Shown: positions 1 to 7,121 of the stretch, piece by piece
Layout: every line of letters starts with the position of its first letter
Numbering within the stretch: the first letter of the stretch is position 1
Origin: Tepidimicrobium sp.
Lineage (GTDB): Bacteria > Bacillota > Clostridia > Tissierellales > Tepidimicrobiaceae
Direction: 5' to 3'
NCBI GenBank assembly: GCA_012839395.1
Contig: DUNJ01000017.1
Location: forward strand, 1-13,284
Length of the DNA stretch: 13,284 nt
Translations under genes and position numbers: made by a program
Notes under the pieces: generated by a model
Databases searched by the model: none
What the model was told of the DNA's origin: nothing
What the model saw: only the letters and a program-made list of their open reading frames with translations

Positions 1-118
1 AGCTTTAACCATCTATGACATGTGTAAGGCGGTGGATAAGGGTATGGAGGTTGGGGCTATAGGGCTTATCAAAAAGACCGGGGGTAAATCGGGAGAGTAC
101 ATTAGAGAAGAAGATTGA
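1..118 (+). CDS. moaC: MoaC, cyclic pyranopterin monophosphate synthase (3' end only)
   Basis: Only the last 38 codons are in the window; the reading frame begins at base 2 and ends with TGA at 116-118. The visible residues include ALTIYDMCKAVDKGM, then IGLIKKTGGKSG, the typical C-terminus of MoaC. MoaC works with MoaA early in molybdopterin synthesis, converting the MoaA product to cyclic pyranopterin monophosphate in the cytoplasm. The conserved DMCKA segment and the KTGGKSG tail, which lies near the active site in the family, are intact. A MOSC-domain gene starts 17 bases downstream in the same direction, a common arrangement in molybdenum-cofactor loci, so the two are probably co-transcribed. 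The call rests on the C-terminal quarter only. Confidence 0.9.
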   Translation, partial: ALTIYDMCKAVDKGMEVGAIGLIKKTGGKSGEYIREED

Positions 119-135
119 TGGAGGTTTAGATCGCT

Positions 136-576
136 ATGAATAGAATTGGCAAGGTTTTAGATGTAAACATATCTAGGGAAAAGGGAATTGTAAAAGAGTC
201 CGTTGAAGAAGGGGTATTTATAGAAGACTTTGGTATAGAAGGGGATGCACATGCCGGAAAATGGCATAGACAGGTGAGTTTACTGGGCATTGAAAGCTTT
301 TATAAGATGAAGGAATTGGGTATAGAAGGTTTGGAGCATGGCGATTTTGCGGAAAATATAACCACTGAAGGGATTGTTCTACATGAGCTACCTATAGGGA
401 CCAGATTAAAGATAGGCGATACAGTGCAGGAGGTAACTCAGATAGGCAAGAAATGTCATACAGGGTGTGCCATATCCAAGGAGGTAGGAAAGTGTATAAT
501 GCCTAAGGAGGGCATATTTACAAGGGTACTAAAGGGTGGAATTGTAAGAGCAGGAGATCTCATTGAGGTGTTATAG
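136..576 (+). CDS. MOSC-domain protein (molybdenum cofactor-associated)
   Basis: A 146-residue stand-alone MOSC domain. Family signatures are GIEGDAHAGKWHRQVSLL (residues 33-50), FAENIT (71-76), and the cysteine region IGKKCHTGCAI (103-113) with a further Cys120. MOSC domains occur at the C-terminus of Moco sulfurase and in YiiM-type proteins, where a conserved Cys handles sulfur or the cofactor; here Cys107 is the likely equivalent. The start ATG has GGAGGT at 120-125, about ten bases upstream. The gene follows moaC by 17 bases and precedes a diverged paralogue by 3 bases, so the three form one transcript ending at the hairpin at 1054-1078. The substrate is unknown; a role in Moco sulfuration or delivery is inferred from family and location. 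Domain assignment is firm. Confidence 0.88.
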   Translation: MNRIGKVLDVNISREKGIVKESVEEGVFIEDFGIEGDAHAGKWHRQVSLLGIESFYKMKELGIEGLEHGDFAENITTEGIVLHELPIGTRLKIGDTVQEVTQIGKKCHTGCAISKEVGKCIMPKEGIFTRVLKGGIVRAGDLIEVL

Positions 577-579
577 GGG

Positions 580-1029
580 ATGGATAGGAATGGATCAATT
601 GGTGAAGTAGTGGGTATATACATCAAAAAGGATAAAGACAAGCCCTGGAAGGCTATCCATGGAGGATATTTTGAGGCTAACTTTGGATTAATAGGCAATA
701 TTCATTCTGGAAAAGGGAATAGGCAGGTGTCCATATTAACGGAGCAGGCTAGAAAAAAACTGGAGTCCTTGAAATTTAAGGGGATTTGCACTCAAAGGTT
801 TTATGAGAATATAAGGATTCGGGGCTTGGACCTGGGTAAGCTAAAAGTGAGTTCAAGGATTATTATTGGGGAAAGTATTCAAGAGGTTACGGAGATAGGG
901 AAATTATGCTTTCCGGAATGTAATATTATAAGAAAAAATAAGGTCTGTCCCCTTATTGAAGGGGTTTTATTCACAAAGGTAGAAAAAGGTGGGAAGATAG
1001 CAGTAGGAGATCCTGTCAACATCGATTGA
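580..1029 (+). CDS. second, diverged MOSC-domain protein
   Basis: A 149-residue paralogue of the preceding MOSC gene. The two align along most of their length: GLIGNIHSGKGNRQVSIL (residues 36-53) matches GIEGDAHAGKWHRQVSLL, FYENI (74-78) matches FAENI, IGKLCFPECNI (106-116) matches IGKKCHTGCAI, and both end in KGG(I/K)..GD. Differences include Asn40 for the conserved Asp of the GD pair and a Phe for the His after the first Cys. Cys110, Cys114 and Cys123 are retained. The ATG has GAGGTG at 565-570 with a nine-base gap, and lies 3 bases after the upstream stop. It probably arose by duplication, and the changed core suggests altered activity or a partner role. The call is a MOSC fold; the function is open. 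Confidence 0.8.
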   Translation: MDRNGSIGEVVGIYIKKDKDKPWKAIHGGYFEANFGLIGNIHSGKGNRQVSILTEQARKKLESLKFKGICTQRFYENIRIRGLDLGKLKVSSRIIIGESIQEVTEIGKLCFPECNIIRKNKVCPLIEGVLFTKVEKGGKIAVGDPVNID

Positions 1030-1053
1030 TGCTAGTAAAGCATCTAAAATATG

Positions 1054-1078
1054 AGGCTCATGATTGGAGCCTTTTTTT
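1054..1078 (+). terminator. intrinsic terminator after the MOSC genes
   Basis: AGGCTC (1054-1059) pairs with GAGCCT (1067-1072) around a seven-base loop, followed directly by a run of T (1072-1078). It lies 25 bases after the second MOSC stop and separates the moaC-MOSC-MOSC transcript from moaD. Confidence 0.85.
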
Positions 1079-1141
1079 ATCCTATATAATTTAAGGGATA
1101 TGCAACTGGGGGTAAGCAAAACTATGATAGAATAATATTAG

Positions 1142-1159
1142 AAGGGGGTGGAACATTTG
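1142..1159 (+). promoter_or_regulatory. Shine-Dalgarno site selecting a TTG start for moaD
   Basis: AAGGGGGTGG lies at 1142-1151. A GTG at 1148-1150 opens the longer frame but sits inside this SD sequence, so it cannot be served by it. The in-frame TTG at 1157-1159 is eight bases after AGGGGG, which is normal spacing, and gives a protein beginning MIKIEVRLFAHFREG, as MoaD proteins usually begin. A TATAAT hexamer at 1085-1090 could be part of a promoter, but no matching -35 box is visible. Confidence 0.65.
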
Positions 1160-1384
1160 ATAAAGATTGAGGTCAGGTTATTTGCCCATTTTAGGGAGGG
1201 AAGGAATAAAAAACAGGTATTGGAATTAGGGGAGGGTACTACTATACTGACGGTATTGGATAAGCTGAATATTGATGAAAATGAGGTTAAAATTGCACTT
1301 ATCAATGGAAGGGACGGCGCTTTGGATAGACAACTTCAAGACGGCGACATACTCTCCCTATTTCCGCCGGTGGGCGGAGGTTAG
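1157..1384 (+). CDS. moaD: MoaD/ThiS-family sulfur carrier
   Basis: A 75-residue ubiquitin-fold protein (78 if started at the GTG at 1148). It ends in FPPVGGG, giving the C-terminal Gly-Gly that MoaD-type proteins need for adenylation and thiocarboxylation. The internal pattern V.LFAHFREG, then ALINGRDG.LD..L.DGDILSLFPPVGGG, is that of MoaD. In Moco synthesis the thiocarboxylate donates sulfur to form molybdopterin with MoaE. No moaE or moaB/moeB gene is visible nearby, so MoaE and the activating enzyme must be encoded elsewhere, or this copy may serve a tungsten or other ThiS-like pathway. It stands after a terminator, apart from the moaC transcript, and is followed 74 bases later by a small membrane-protein gene. 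Confidence 0.85.
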   Translation: MIKIEVRLFAHFREGRNKKQVLELGEGTTILTVLDKLNIDENEVKIALINGRDGALDRQLQDGDILSLFPPVGGG

Positions 1385-1458
1385 ATGGAATATTAGGCCA
1401 GTTTTATGGGTATATAATGTAGTAGGGGATATACGTCTTAATAACAAGGGGGATGGGT

Positions 1459-1650
1459 ATGGAGAGGAAGATAGGGCATGGAATATTTATAATATTATTT
1501 CTGCTAATAACCATTTTTGGACTAATACCTATATTTACTAGCGGGGATTCTACGGGCGAAAAACTAATAAATATGCTAGTTATGTTATTTATATACGGAG
1601 TATGGCTTTGGTTATATATGAAAGTTATGAAAAAGCTAGGGAATAAGTGA
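1459..1650 (+). CDS. small two-helix membrane protein, unknown function
   Basis: A 63-residue protein. It has two hydrophobic segments, one at about residues 8-27 (IFIILFLLITIFGLIPIF) and one at about 39-56 (LVMLFIYGVWLWLYMKV). A short polar stretch, TSGDSTGEK, lies between them, and the C-terminus is basic (KVMKKLGNK). A hairpin with both ends in the cytoplasm is likely. An ATG at 1453 is also in frame, but AAGGGGG at 1446-1452 abuts it; the ATG at 1459 has a six-base gap, so I chose that start. I recognise no family. It lies between moaD and a DJ-1 family gene that has its own promoter, so it may share the moaD transcript. The good SD and two clean membrane segments argue that it is real. 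Confidence 0.6.
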   Translation: MERKIGHGIFIILFLLITIFGLIPIFTSGDSTGEKLINMLVMLFIYGVWLWLYMKVMKKLGNK

Positions 1651-1658
1651 TGTGTAGA

Positions 1659-1687
1659 TTGTAAGTAAAATATCCATAAAGTATACT
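1659..1687 (+). promoter_or_regulatory. probable sigma-A promoter for the DJ-1 family gene
   Basis: TTGTAA at 1659-1664 and TATACT at 1682-1687 are separated by exactly 17 bases. Transcription would start near 1694, just upstream of the SD and the ATG at 1721. Confidence 0.6.
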
Positions 1688-1720
1688 TATTCATTAAAGG
1701 GGAGAAGGGGAGGATATACA

Positions 1721-2284
1721 ATGAAGATTGCTGTATTTTTAGCTGATGGCTTTGAAGAAATTGAGGCCTTAACCGTGGTAGATTATTTGAGGAGAATGGA
1801 TATTACAGTGGATACCATATCTATAGCAGAAAATGAGGAGGTAAGAGGAGCCCACGATATAGTTGTGATGGCCGATAAGGTCATAAGTCGCCTGGGAGCT
1901 GCTGATACCTATGATGGTTTAGTAATTCCTGGAGGATTGCCTGGGGCCACCAACCTCAGAGATAATCAAAATGTTATAGACATGGTAAAAAAGATAGGCG
2001 AAGAGGGAAAATTAGTAGCCGCTATTTGTGCAGGACCAATAGTTTTGGAAAGAGCTGGACTTATTAAGGATAAGAAGGTTACCTCATATCCTGGATTTGA
2101 GGAGGAATTAAAAGATAGCATATACAAGCAAGAACCGGTAATAAGGGATGACAATATAATCACAGCAATGGGTCCTGCACTGGCAGGTGATTTTGCAATA
2201 GAGATAGTAGCCTATCTACTTGGTAAGGAAAAGGCTAAGGAATTAAAGGAAGATATACTGTATTCATATATATATGAAAATTAA
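1721..2284 (+). CDS. DJ-1/PfpI-family protein (YajL/ThiJ-like)
   Basis: A 187-residue cytosolic protein of the DJ-1 superfamily. The start is typical (MKIAVFLADGFEEIEA), with Glu15 in the position of the conserved acidic residue. The nucleophile elbow AAICAGP places Cys103 where human DJ-1 has Cys106, and Glu15 where it has Glu18, the same offset. LVIPGG (67-72) and SYPGFEEEL complete the signature. Length matches single-domain family members. Members have been reported as glyoxalase/deglycase, chaperone or oxidative-stress proteins; which applies here cannot be told. The gene has its own promoter (1659-1687) and terminator (2302-2337), so it is probably monocistronic. Family assignment is firm; the exact activity is not. 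Confidence 0.9.
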   Translation: MKIAVFLADGFEEIEALTVVDYLRRMDITVDTISIAENEEVRGAHDIVVMADKVISRLGAADTYDGLVIPGGLPGATNLRDNQNVIDMVKKIGEEGKLVAAICAGPIVLERAGLIKDKKVTSYPGFEEELKDSIYKQEPVIRDDNIITAMGPALAGDFAIEIVAYLLGKEKAKELKEDILYSYIYEN

Positions 2285-2301
2285 TGGAAGAAGAGAAAAT
2301 G

Positions 2302-2337
2302 GAGTTGGTAACCATTGTTACCGACTCTTTTATTCTT
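2302..2337 (+). terminator. intrinsic terminator after the DJ-1 family gene
   Basis: An 11-base-pair stem with one G-T pair joins 2302-2312 and 2317-2327 around the loop CATT. It is followed by a T-rich tract, TTTTATTCTT, that starts at 2328. It isolates the DJ-1 gene from the downstream cluster. Confidence 0.85.
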
Positions 2338-2403
2338 TATTATTAAAATGAATATGTTGTATATAAAAGATAGAATTGTTTTTTAGCCAAGGGGGATTAA
2401 AAT

Positions 2404-3642
2404 ATGAATAATTATTTTGATGTAGAAGATACCATATACGATATTACAGAAAAGTATCCTGAAACCATAGATGTATTTGTATCCAACGGTTTTAAGCAAC
2501 TTTCAAATGAGAAAATGAGGAGGATAATGGGCAAGACTATATCTTTGAATATGGCCTGCAAGAGTAAAAGGGTAAATGTAGAGTTATTTACTCAAAAATT
2601 GATAAAGGCTATTGAACGCAATAGAGGTGTGTTAGCGACGGGTATGATTTCATCGGTAAAGGAAGATGGTGGGGATATAAGGATTGAAGGGGTACTACCC
2701 TGCCCTGTCAGAATTCCTTTATTAGAAGGATTTGATAATTGGATAAGGGAAAATGAGGATAGGCTTAAATTTAAGGTGGATTATGAGCTAAAATCGGCCC
2801 ATATAGGGGTGGACTGGATAAGGGAGAAAATTAAAACCGAGGACGAAGACACTCTATCCGATCTATTTATATCTGCCGGCTTTGATCTATTTTTCGATAA
2901 AAGTCTAATGGGTAGATTTAAGTCCAAGGGTGTATTTGAGGATATGTCAGGATTAGATAGATTAAATCAGGATTTCGACAATGATTATATAGATTTAAAG
3001 GATCCCCAGAGGCAATATTCCATAATAGGGGTTGTACCAGCCGTATTTGTTGTAAATACAGAAGAACTAGGGGGGCGCAACTTTCCCACAAGTTGGGCTG
3101 ATCTATTGAAACCAGAATTTGAAAATTCCATATCCTTACCTATACATGATTTCGATTTATTCAATGCTATATTGTTGAATATATATAAGCATTATGGAGA
3201 AGAGGGTATCTATAAACTTGGGAAATCGATGCTTAGAAGTATGCACCCGGCAGAAATGGTTAAATCCCATATCAAGAAGAGGAATCACACAATACCTACT
3301 ATAACCGTGATGCCCTATATCTTTATCCAGATGATAAAACCGGATAGCCCCTTGAAACCTGTATGGCCAGAAGATGGTTCCATAATTAGTCCAATATTTT
3401 TATTGGCTAAGAGGAGAAGTAGGGATAGGGTAAAACCTTTTGTCGATTTCTTTTTCTCAAGGGAGTTGGGCGATATATTATCAAATAATGGAAAATTTCC
3501 ATCTACAAATCCAAATGTAGAAAACAACCTTGAAGAGGGAAGTAAATTTATGTGGCTTGGTTGGGATTATATAAATAACAATGATATAGGAGAATTAATA
3601 AGAAAGTGCGAAGATATTTTCCATAGTGGGGTTAGGAGGTAG
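2404..3642 (+). CDS. cytosolic solute-binding-fold protein with N-terminal DUF1858-like module
   Basis: A 412-residue protein in two parts. Residues 8-70 form a small helical module with TIYDITEKYPETIDVFVSN, resembling DUF1858/ScdA_N domains found beside hybrid-cluster and Fe-S repair proteins. Residues 90-390 resemble the iron-type family 1 solute-binding fold, with landmarks such as VVPAVFVVNTEEL (210-222), PTSWADLLKPEF (228-239), VKPFVDFFFSREL (343-355) and NGKFPSTNP (362-370). There is no signal peptide, lipobox or membrane segment, so it should stay in the cytoplasm, unlike true transporter binding proteins. Cysteines are few: Cys52, Cys100 (in LPCPVRIP) and Cys402. The ATG follows AAGGGGG. 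It opens a compact cluster with a GTPase, an ABC ATPase and hcp. Metal or ligand capture for Hcp clusters is my inference; I know of no experimental work on it. Confidence 0.75.
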   Translation: MNNYFDVEDTIYDITEKYPETIDVFVSNGFKQLSNEKMRRIMGKTISLNMACKSKRVNVELFTQKLIKAIERNRGVLATGMISSVKEDGGDIRIEGVLPCPVRIPLLEGFDNWIRENEDRLKFKVDYELKSAHIGVDWIREKIKTEDEDTLSDLFISAGFDLFFDKSLMGRFKSKGVFEDMSGLDRLNQDFDNDYIDLKDPQRQYSIIGVVPAVFVVNTEELGGRNFPTSWADLLKPEFENSISLPIHDFDLFNAILLNIYKHYGEEGIYKLGKSMLRSMHPAEMVKSHIKKRNHTIPTITVMPYIFIQMIKPDSPLKPVWPEDGSIISPIFLLAKRRSRDRVKPFVDFFFSRELGDILSNNGKFPSTNPNVENNLEEGSKFMWLGWDYINNNDIGELIRKCEDIFHSGVRR

Positions 3643-3649
3643 ACAGAAA

Positions 3650-4351
3650 ATGAATTTAGTTATATTTTCAGGTCCCCCATCATCGGGGAAGACTTCAGTA
3701 ATATTAAAAACCATAGCCGCATTGAAGGAAAGGGATATTGCTGTAGGTGTGGTTAAATTTGATTGTCTATATACGGATGATGACCTGCTATATAAGAGAG
3801 CAGGAGTCCCAGTTCAAAAAGGCCTTTCAGGTTCTCTATGTCCAGACCATTTTTTTGCTTCCAATATTGAGGAAGTGGTGGATTGGGGCAATAGGATGGA
3901 ATTGGACATGTTAATTACTGAATCTGCAGGTCTTTGTAATAGGTGCTCGCCATATATAAAGGACATCAAAGGGGTATGTGTTATTGATAACCTATCTGGA
4001 ATAAATACACCTAGGAAGATAGGGCCCATGTTAAAATTTGCCGATATAGTAGTTATTACAAAGGGGGATATAGTATCCCAAGCGGAGAGGGAGGTTTTCG
4101 CTTCCAGAGTTCATTCTGTAAACCCAAAGGCGGTAACGATGCATGTCAATGGGCTTACAGGGCAGGGAGCTTACGAATTAAGCACCCTTATGCTTGATAA
4201 GGAACGGCAAATAGATACAGTACAAGGTATGGAATTAAAATTTTCAATGCCGGCGGCCATGTGCTCCTACTGTTTGGGTGAGACTAGGATAGGGGAGGTA
4301 TATCAAATGGGCAATGTACGAAAGATGGAATTAGGTGATGAACATGAATAA
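3650..4351 (+). CDS. HypB/CobW-like SIMIBI GTPase with two CxxC pairs
   Basis: A 233-residue P-loop GTPase. The Walker A is GPPSSGKT (residues 8-15). A hydrophobic strand ends in LITESAGLCNRCSPY (88-102), which corresponds to the switch region of HypB-type metal GTPases. ITKGD (136-140) is the NKxD-like guanine-specificity motif. Cysteine pairs sit at 96/99 (CNRC) and 205/208 (CSYC), with Cys39, Cys64 and Cys110 extra. The family moves nickel, zinc or cobalt into metalloenzymes using GTP. An upstream in-frame GTG at 3626 exists, but AGGAGG at 3634-3639 places the ATG at 3650 correctly. The start lies 8 bases after the binding-fold gene, and the end overlaps the ATPase gene by 8 bases, so the three are translationally tight. 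The GTPase class is firm; a metal or cluster role is inferred from the cysteines and from hcp. Confidence 0.8.
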   Translation: MNLVIFSGPPSSGKTSVILKTIAALKERDIAVGVVKFDCLYTDDDLLYKRAGVPVQKGLSGSLCPDHFFASNIEEVVDWGNRMELDMLITESAGLCNRCSPYIKDIKGVCVIDNLSGINTPRKIGPMLKFADIVVITKGDIVSQAEREVFASRVHSVNPKAVTMHVNGLTGQGAYELSTLMLDKERQIDTVQGMELKFSMPAAMCSYCLGETRIGEVYQMGNVRKMELGDEHE

Positions 4352-5375
4352 ATTGACCATAGAGCAGCTTAAGGAAAAATATCCATTTGTGATAGATTAT
4401 TTTAAAGGAAACAAATTGAATGTTGAAGGGCATGAGGATAAAACCTTTCAAGAATATATCGATAGTTTTGGACGGGAATATCTAGAGGACTGGGCGGTAG
4501 ACAGGAAAAAGTTAGTGGAGGATTTGGAAGAATATATAGAACAGATGAAGCAATTTTTAGGTTTAAACGAAGATGAGGGTGTGAGTTCTTTAACTATATT
4601 ACCCGGCTATGATAAAGATGGTAATGCGGAAGTATTTAAAGAGATAACCATTAAAACCTCGGAAATAATCTCTATAGTAGGACCTACCGGCTCAGGAAAG
4701 AGTAGGCTATTAGCAGATATTGAATGGACAGCCCAGGGGGACACCCCTACGGGAAGAAAAATCTTAATAAATGGAGAATTGCCTGATAATAAATGGAGGT
4801 TTTCATCTAATAATAGATTGGTAGCTCAGCTCTCGCAGAATATGAACTTTGTAATGGACCTCACGGTAGCGGAGTTTTTAGAGTTACATGCCCAAAGTAG
4901 ATTAGTTGAGGATATAGAATCGATAATAGATAGGATTATCCATGCTGCCAATGGATTGGCAGGGGAGGAGTTTAATCTTAATACTCCAGTTACGTCTTTA
5001 AGTGGTGGCCAATCCAGGGCTCTTATGATAGTCGATACAGCTATTTTAAGCTCTTCACCTATAGTGTTAATTGATGAAATAGAGAATGCAGGAATAGATA
5101 GGAAAAAGGCATTGGATTTACTCGTAGCTGAAGATAAGATAGTGTTGATGGCAACCCATGATCCTATGTTAGCTTTAATAGCGGATAGGAGGATAGTCAT
5201 TAGGAATGGCGGAATAGTGGATATTATAGAGACTAGTGAAGAGGAAAAGGAAATATTGATAGAGTTAGAGAAGATGGATGGCATCGTTCAGAGAATGAGA
5301 AATGATTTAAGGAATGGTAATACTTTAGAATTTAATGATATAGAGGGGATAATGAAAATCCCTATCAATTGGTAA
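4344..5375 (+). CDS. ABC-type ATPase with N-terminal DUF1858-like module, no permease partner
   Basis: A 343-residue protein. Residues 5-65 carry the same kind of helical module as the protein encoded at 2404; TIEQLKEKYPFVIDYFKGN aligns without gaps and shares TI, EKYP, ID, F and N. Residues 100-300 form a complete ABC nucleotide-binding domain: Walker A GPTGSGKS (113-120), Q-loop near Gln162/Gln165, signature LSGGQ (219-223), Walker B IVLIDE (240-245), D-loop NAGID, and switch His272. It contains no cysteine and no membrane segment. No permease gene is adjacent, so it is more likely a soluble mechanochemical ATPase than an importer subunit. AGGTGAT at 4333-4339 favours the ATG at 4344 over GTG 4335 and ATG 4338. 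It overlaps the GTPase gene by 8 bases. Function is unknown; help with hybrid-cluster protein assembly is inferred. Confidence 0.8.
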   Translation: MNKLTIEQLKEKYPFVIDYFKGNKLNVEGHEDKTFQEYIDSFGREYLEDWAVDRKKLVEDLEEYIEQMKQFLGLNEDEGVSSLTILPGYDKDGNAEVFKEITIKTSEIISIVGPTGSGKSRLLADIEWTAQGDTPTGRKILINGELPDNKWRFSSNNRLVAQLSQNMNFVMDLTVAEFLELHAQSRLVEDIESIIDRIIHAANGLAGEEFNLNTPVTSLSGGQSRALMIVDTAILSSSPIVLIDEIENAGIDRKKALDLLVAEDKIVLMATHDPMLALIADRRIVIRNGGIVDIIETSEEEKEILIELEKMDGIVQRMRNDLRNGNTLEFNDIEGIMKIPINW

Positions 5376-5407
5376 CAAGGGTTACGGAAATGTGGCAGGA
5401 TTTTTAT

Positions 5408-5413
5408 TATAAT
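5408..5413 (+). promoter_or_regulatory. possible -10 box of an internal hcp promoter
   Basis: A perfect TATAAT lies in the 88-base gap between the ATPase stop and hcp, but the bases 17 upstream (CGGAAA, 5385-5390) do not look like a -35 box. There is no terminator in the gap, so hcp can also be read from the upstream genes. An activator-dependent promoter is possible. Confidence 0.3.
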
Positions 5414-5463
5414 ACTAGATGTGATGAAATTTAAGGATTATGAAAATAGGGGGTAATAATAGG

Positions 5464-7116
5464 ATGAAAATGTTTTGCTATCAATGCCAGGAAACGGTGG
5501 GCAATAAAGGATGTACTAAGGTAGGTGTATGTGGCAAGACGGCAGATCTTGCTAATTTACAGGATCTGATGATATATGCTCTTAAGGGAATTGCGGAGTT
5601 AGGATCGAAGGCTGATGAACTGGAAATTGAGATACCAGGTTTGGACAGGTTTATTATGGAAGGCCTGTTTATGACCATTACAAATGCAAACTTTGACAAG
5701 GAAAGGTTCTTTGAAAAGATAAAGGCTGCCCTTAAATTTAGGGATGAGCTGAGGATTGAATTAGAAGAAAAAGGAGTTGATCTAAAAGGTCTAAAGGATC
5801 CTTCTACGTTTACTGTGAATTCTAGAGATGAGATAGTATATAAGGCAAATAGTGATGAGGTAGGTGTTTTAGCCACAGAAGATGAAGATATTCGATCCTT
5901 ACGGGAATTGATCACCTATGGACTTAAGGGAATGGCTGCCTATGCTGAACATGCGGATAATCTAGGATATAGCGATCCGGAAATATCAAAATTTATTAGA
6001 AAGGCATTAGCTGCTACATTGGACGATGAACTAACGGTGGATGAATTAACCTCATTGACTTTGGAAACTGGGGGGTATGGGGTAAAGGTAATGGCCCTAC
6101 TGGATGAGGCCAATACTTCTACTTATGGAAATCCAGAGATAACAAAGGTCAATATTGGGGTGAGAGATAATCCAGCTATCCTAATATCGGGACATGATCT
6201 CAAGGACATGGAAGAACTATTGGAACAGACGGAAGGTACCGGAGTGGACGTATATACCCATGGTGAAATGTTACCTGCTAATTACTATCCAGCATTTAAA
6301 AAATATGAGCACTTTGTAGGAAATTATGGAAATGCTTGGTGGAAGCAGAAGGAAGAATTTGAAAAATTCAATGGACCAATATTATTTACAACCAACTGTA
6401 TCGTACCACCTAAAGCATCCTATGCTGATAGAGTTTATACTACAGGTAGTTCAGGGTATCCAGGGTTTAAGCATATCCCGAATAGGGTAAATGGCGATCC
6501 AAAGGACTTCTCAGAAATTATTGAGCATGCTAAAAGGTTGCCAGCACCCACGGAAATAGAAAAGGGCTCAATTGTTGGTGGATTTGCTCATGCACAGGTA
6601 TTTGCCCTTGCTGATAAAATAGTAGATGCAATAAAATCAGGAGCAATTAAGAAATTCTTTGTAATGGCAGGTTGTGATGGTAGGATGAAGTCGAGAAATT
6701 ACTATACCGAATTTGCTAAGGCCCTTCCAAAGGATACTGTAATATTGACAGCAGGATGTGCTAAATATAAATATAACAAGCTAAATCTAGGGGAGATTGG
6801 CGGAATACCAAGGGTATTGGATGCGGGACAGTGTAATGATTCCTATTCATTGGCTGTAATAGCCATGAAGTTGAAGGAGATATTTGAGTTGAATGATATT
6901 AATGAATTGCCGATTGCATATAATATAGCCTGGTATGAACAAAAAGCCGTAATAGTGCTATTAGCATTACTGCATCTAGGAGTAAAAAATATTCATCTAG
7001 GGCCAACATTGCCTGCATTCCTTTCGCCAAATGTAGCAAATGTCTTGGTAGAAAACTTTGGAATAGGTACAATTTCAAATGTTGAAGATGATATAGAGAT
7101 GTTTATGAATGTATAA
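5464..7116 (+). CDS. hcp: hybrid-cluster protein (hydroxylamine reductase / NO-responsive Hcp)
   Basis: A 550-residue cytosolic Fe-S protein. The N-terminal cluster motif is C-x2-C-x8-C-x5-C at Cys5, Cys8, Cys17 and Cys23. All hybrid-cluster ligands known from the Desulfovibrio protein are in place: His244, Glu268, Cys312, Cys404 (the persulfide position), Cys432, Cys457, Glu492 and Lys494. Members reduce hydroxylamine in vitro and are linked to nitric-oxide reduction and nitrosation in vivo. An ATG at 5440 is in frame, but AGGGGGT at 5448-5454 serves the ATG at 5464 with a nine-base gap and gives the usual MKMFCYQCQ start. The gene follows the binding-fold/GTPase/ATPase cluster in the same direction with no terminator between, and ends just before a strong bidirectional hairpin. 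An hcr reductase partner is not visible. Confidence 0.95.
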   Translation: MKMFCYQCQETVGNKGCTKVGVCGKTADLANLQDLMIYALKGIAELGSKADELEIEIPGLDRFIMEGLFMTITNANFDKERFFEKIKAALKFRDELRIELEEKGVDLKGLKDPSTFTVNSRDEIVYKANSDEVGVLATEDEDIRSLRELITYGLKGMAAYAEHADNLGYSDPEISKFIRKALAATLDDELTVDELTSLTLETGGYGVKVMALLDEANTSTYGNPEITKVNIGVRDNPAILISGHDLKDMEELLEQTEGTGVDVYTHGEMLPANYYPAFKKYEHFVGNYGNAWWKQKEEFEKFNGPILFTTNCIVPPKASYADRVYTTGSSGYPGFKHIPNRVNGDPKDFSEIIEHAKRLPAPTEIEKGSIVGGFAHAQVFALADKIVDAIKSGAIKKFFVMAGCDGRMKSRNYYTEFAKALPKDTVILTAGCAKYKYNKLNLGEIGGIPRVLDAGQCNDSYSLAVIAMKLKEIFELNDINELPIAYNIAWYEQKAVIVLLALLHLGVKNIHLGPTLPAFLSPNVANVLVENFGIGTISNVEDDIEMFMNV

Positions 7117-7121
7117 TGAGA

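Noticed and set aside
1148..1150. GTG as the start of moaD
   Set aside because: It lies inside the AAGGGGGTGG Shine-Dalgarno sequence; the TTG at 1157 has proper spacing and gives the usual MoaD N-terminus.
5371..5386. GTAAC/GTTAC inverted repeat between the ATPase gene and hcp as a terminator
   Set aside because: The stem is only five pairs, with no GC-rich core and no T run after it.
5376..5463. HcpR/Crp-Fnr type site upstream of hcp
   Set aside because: I could not find a convincing TTGAC/GTCAA-type inverted repeat in this gap.
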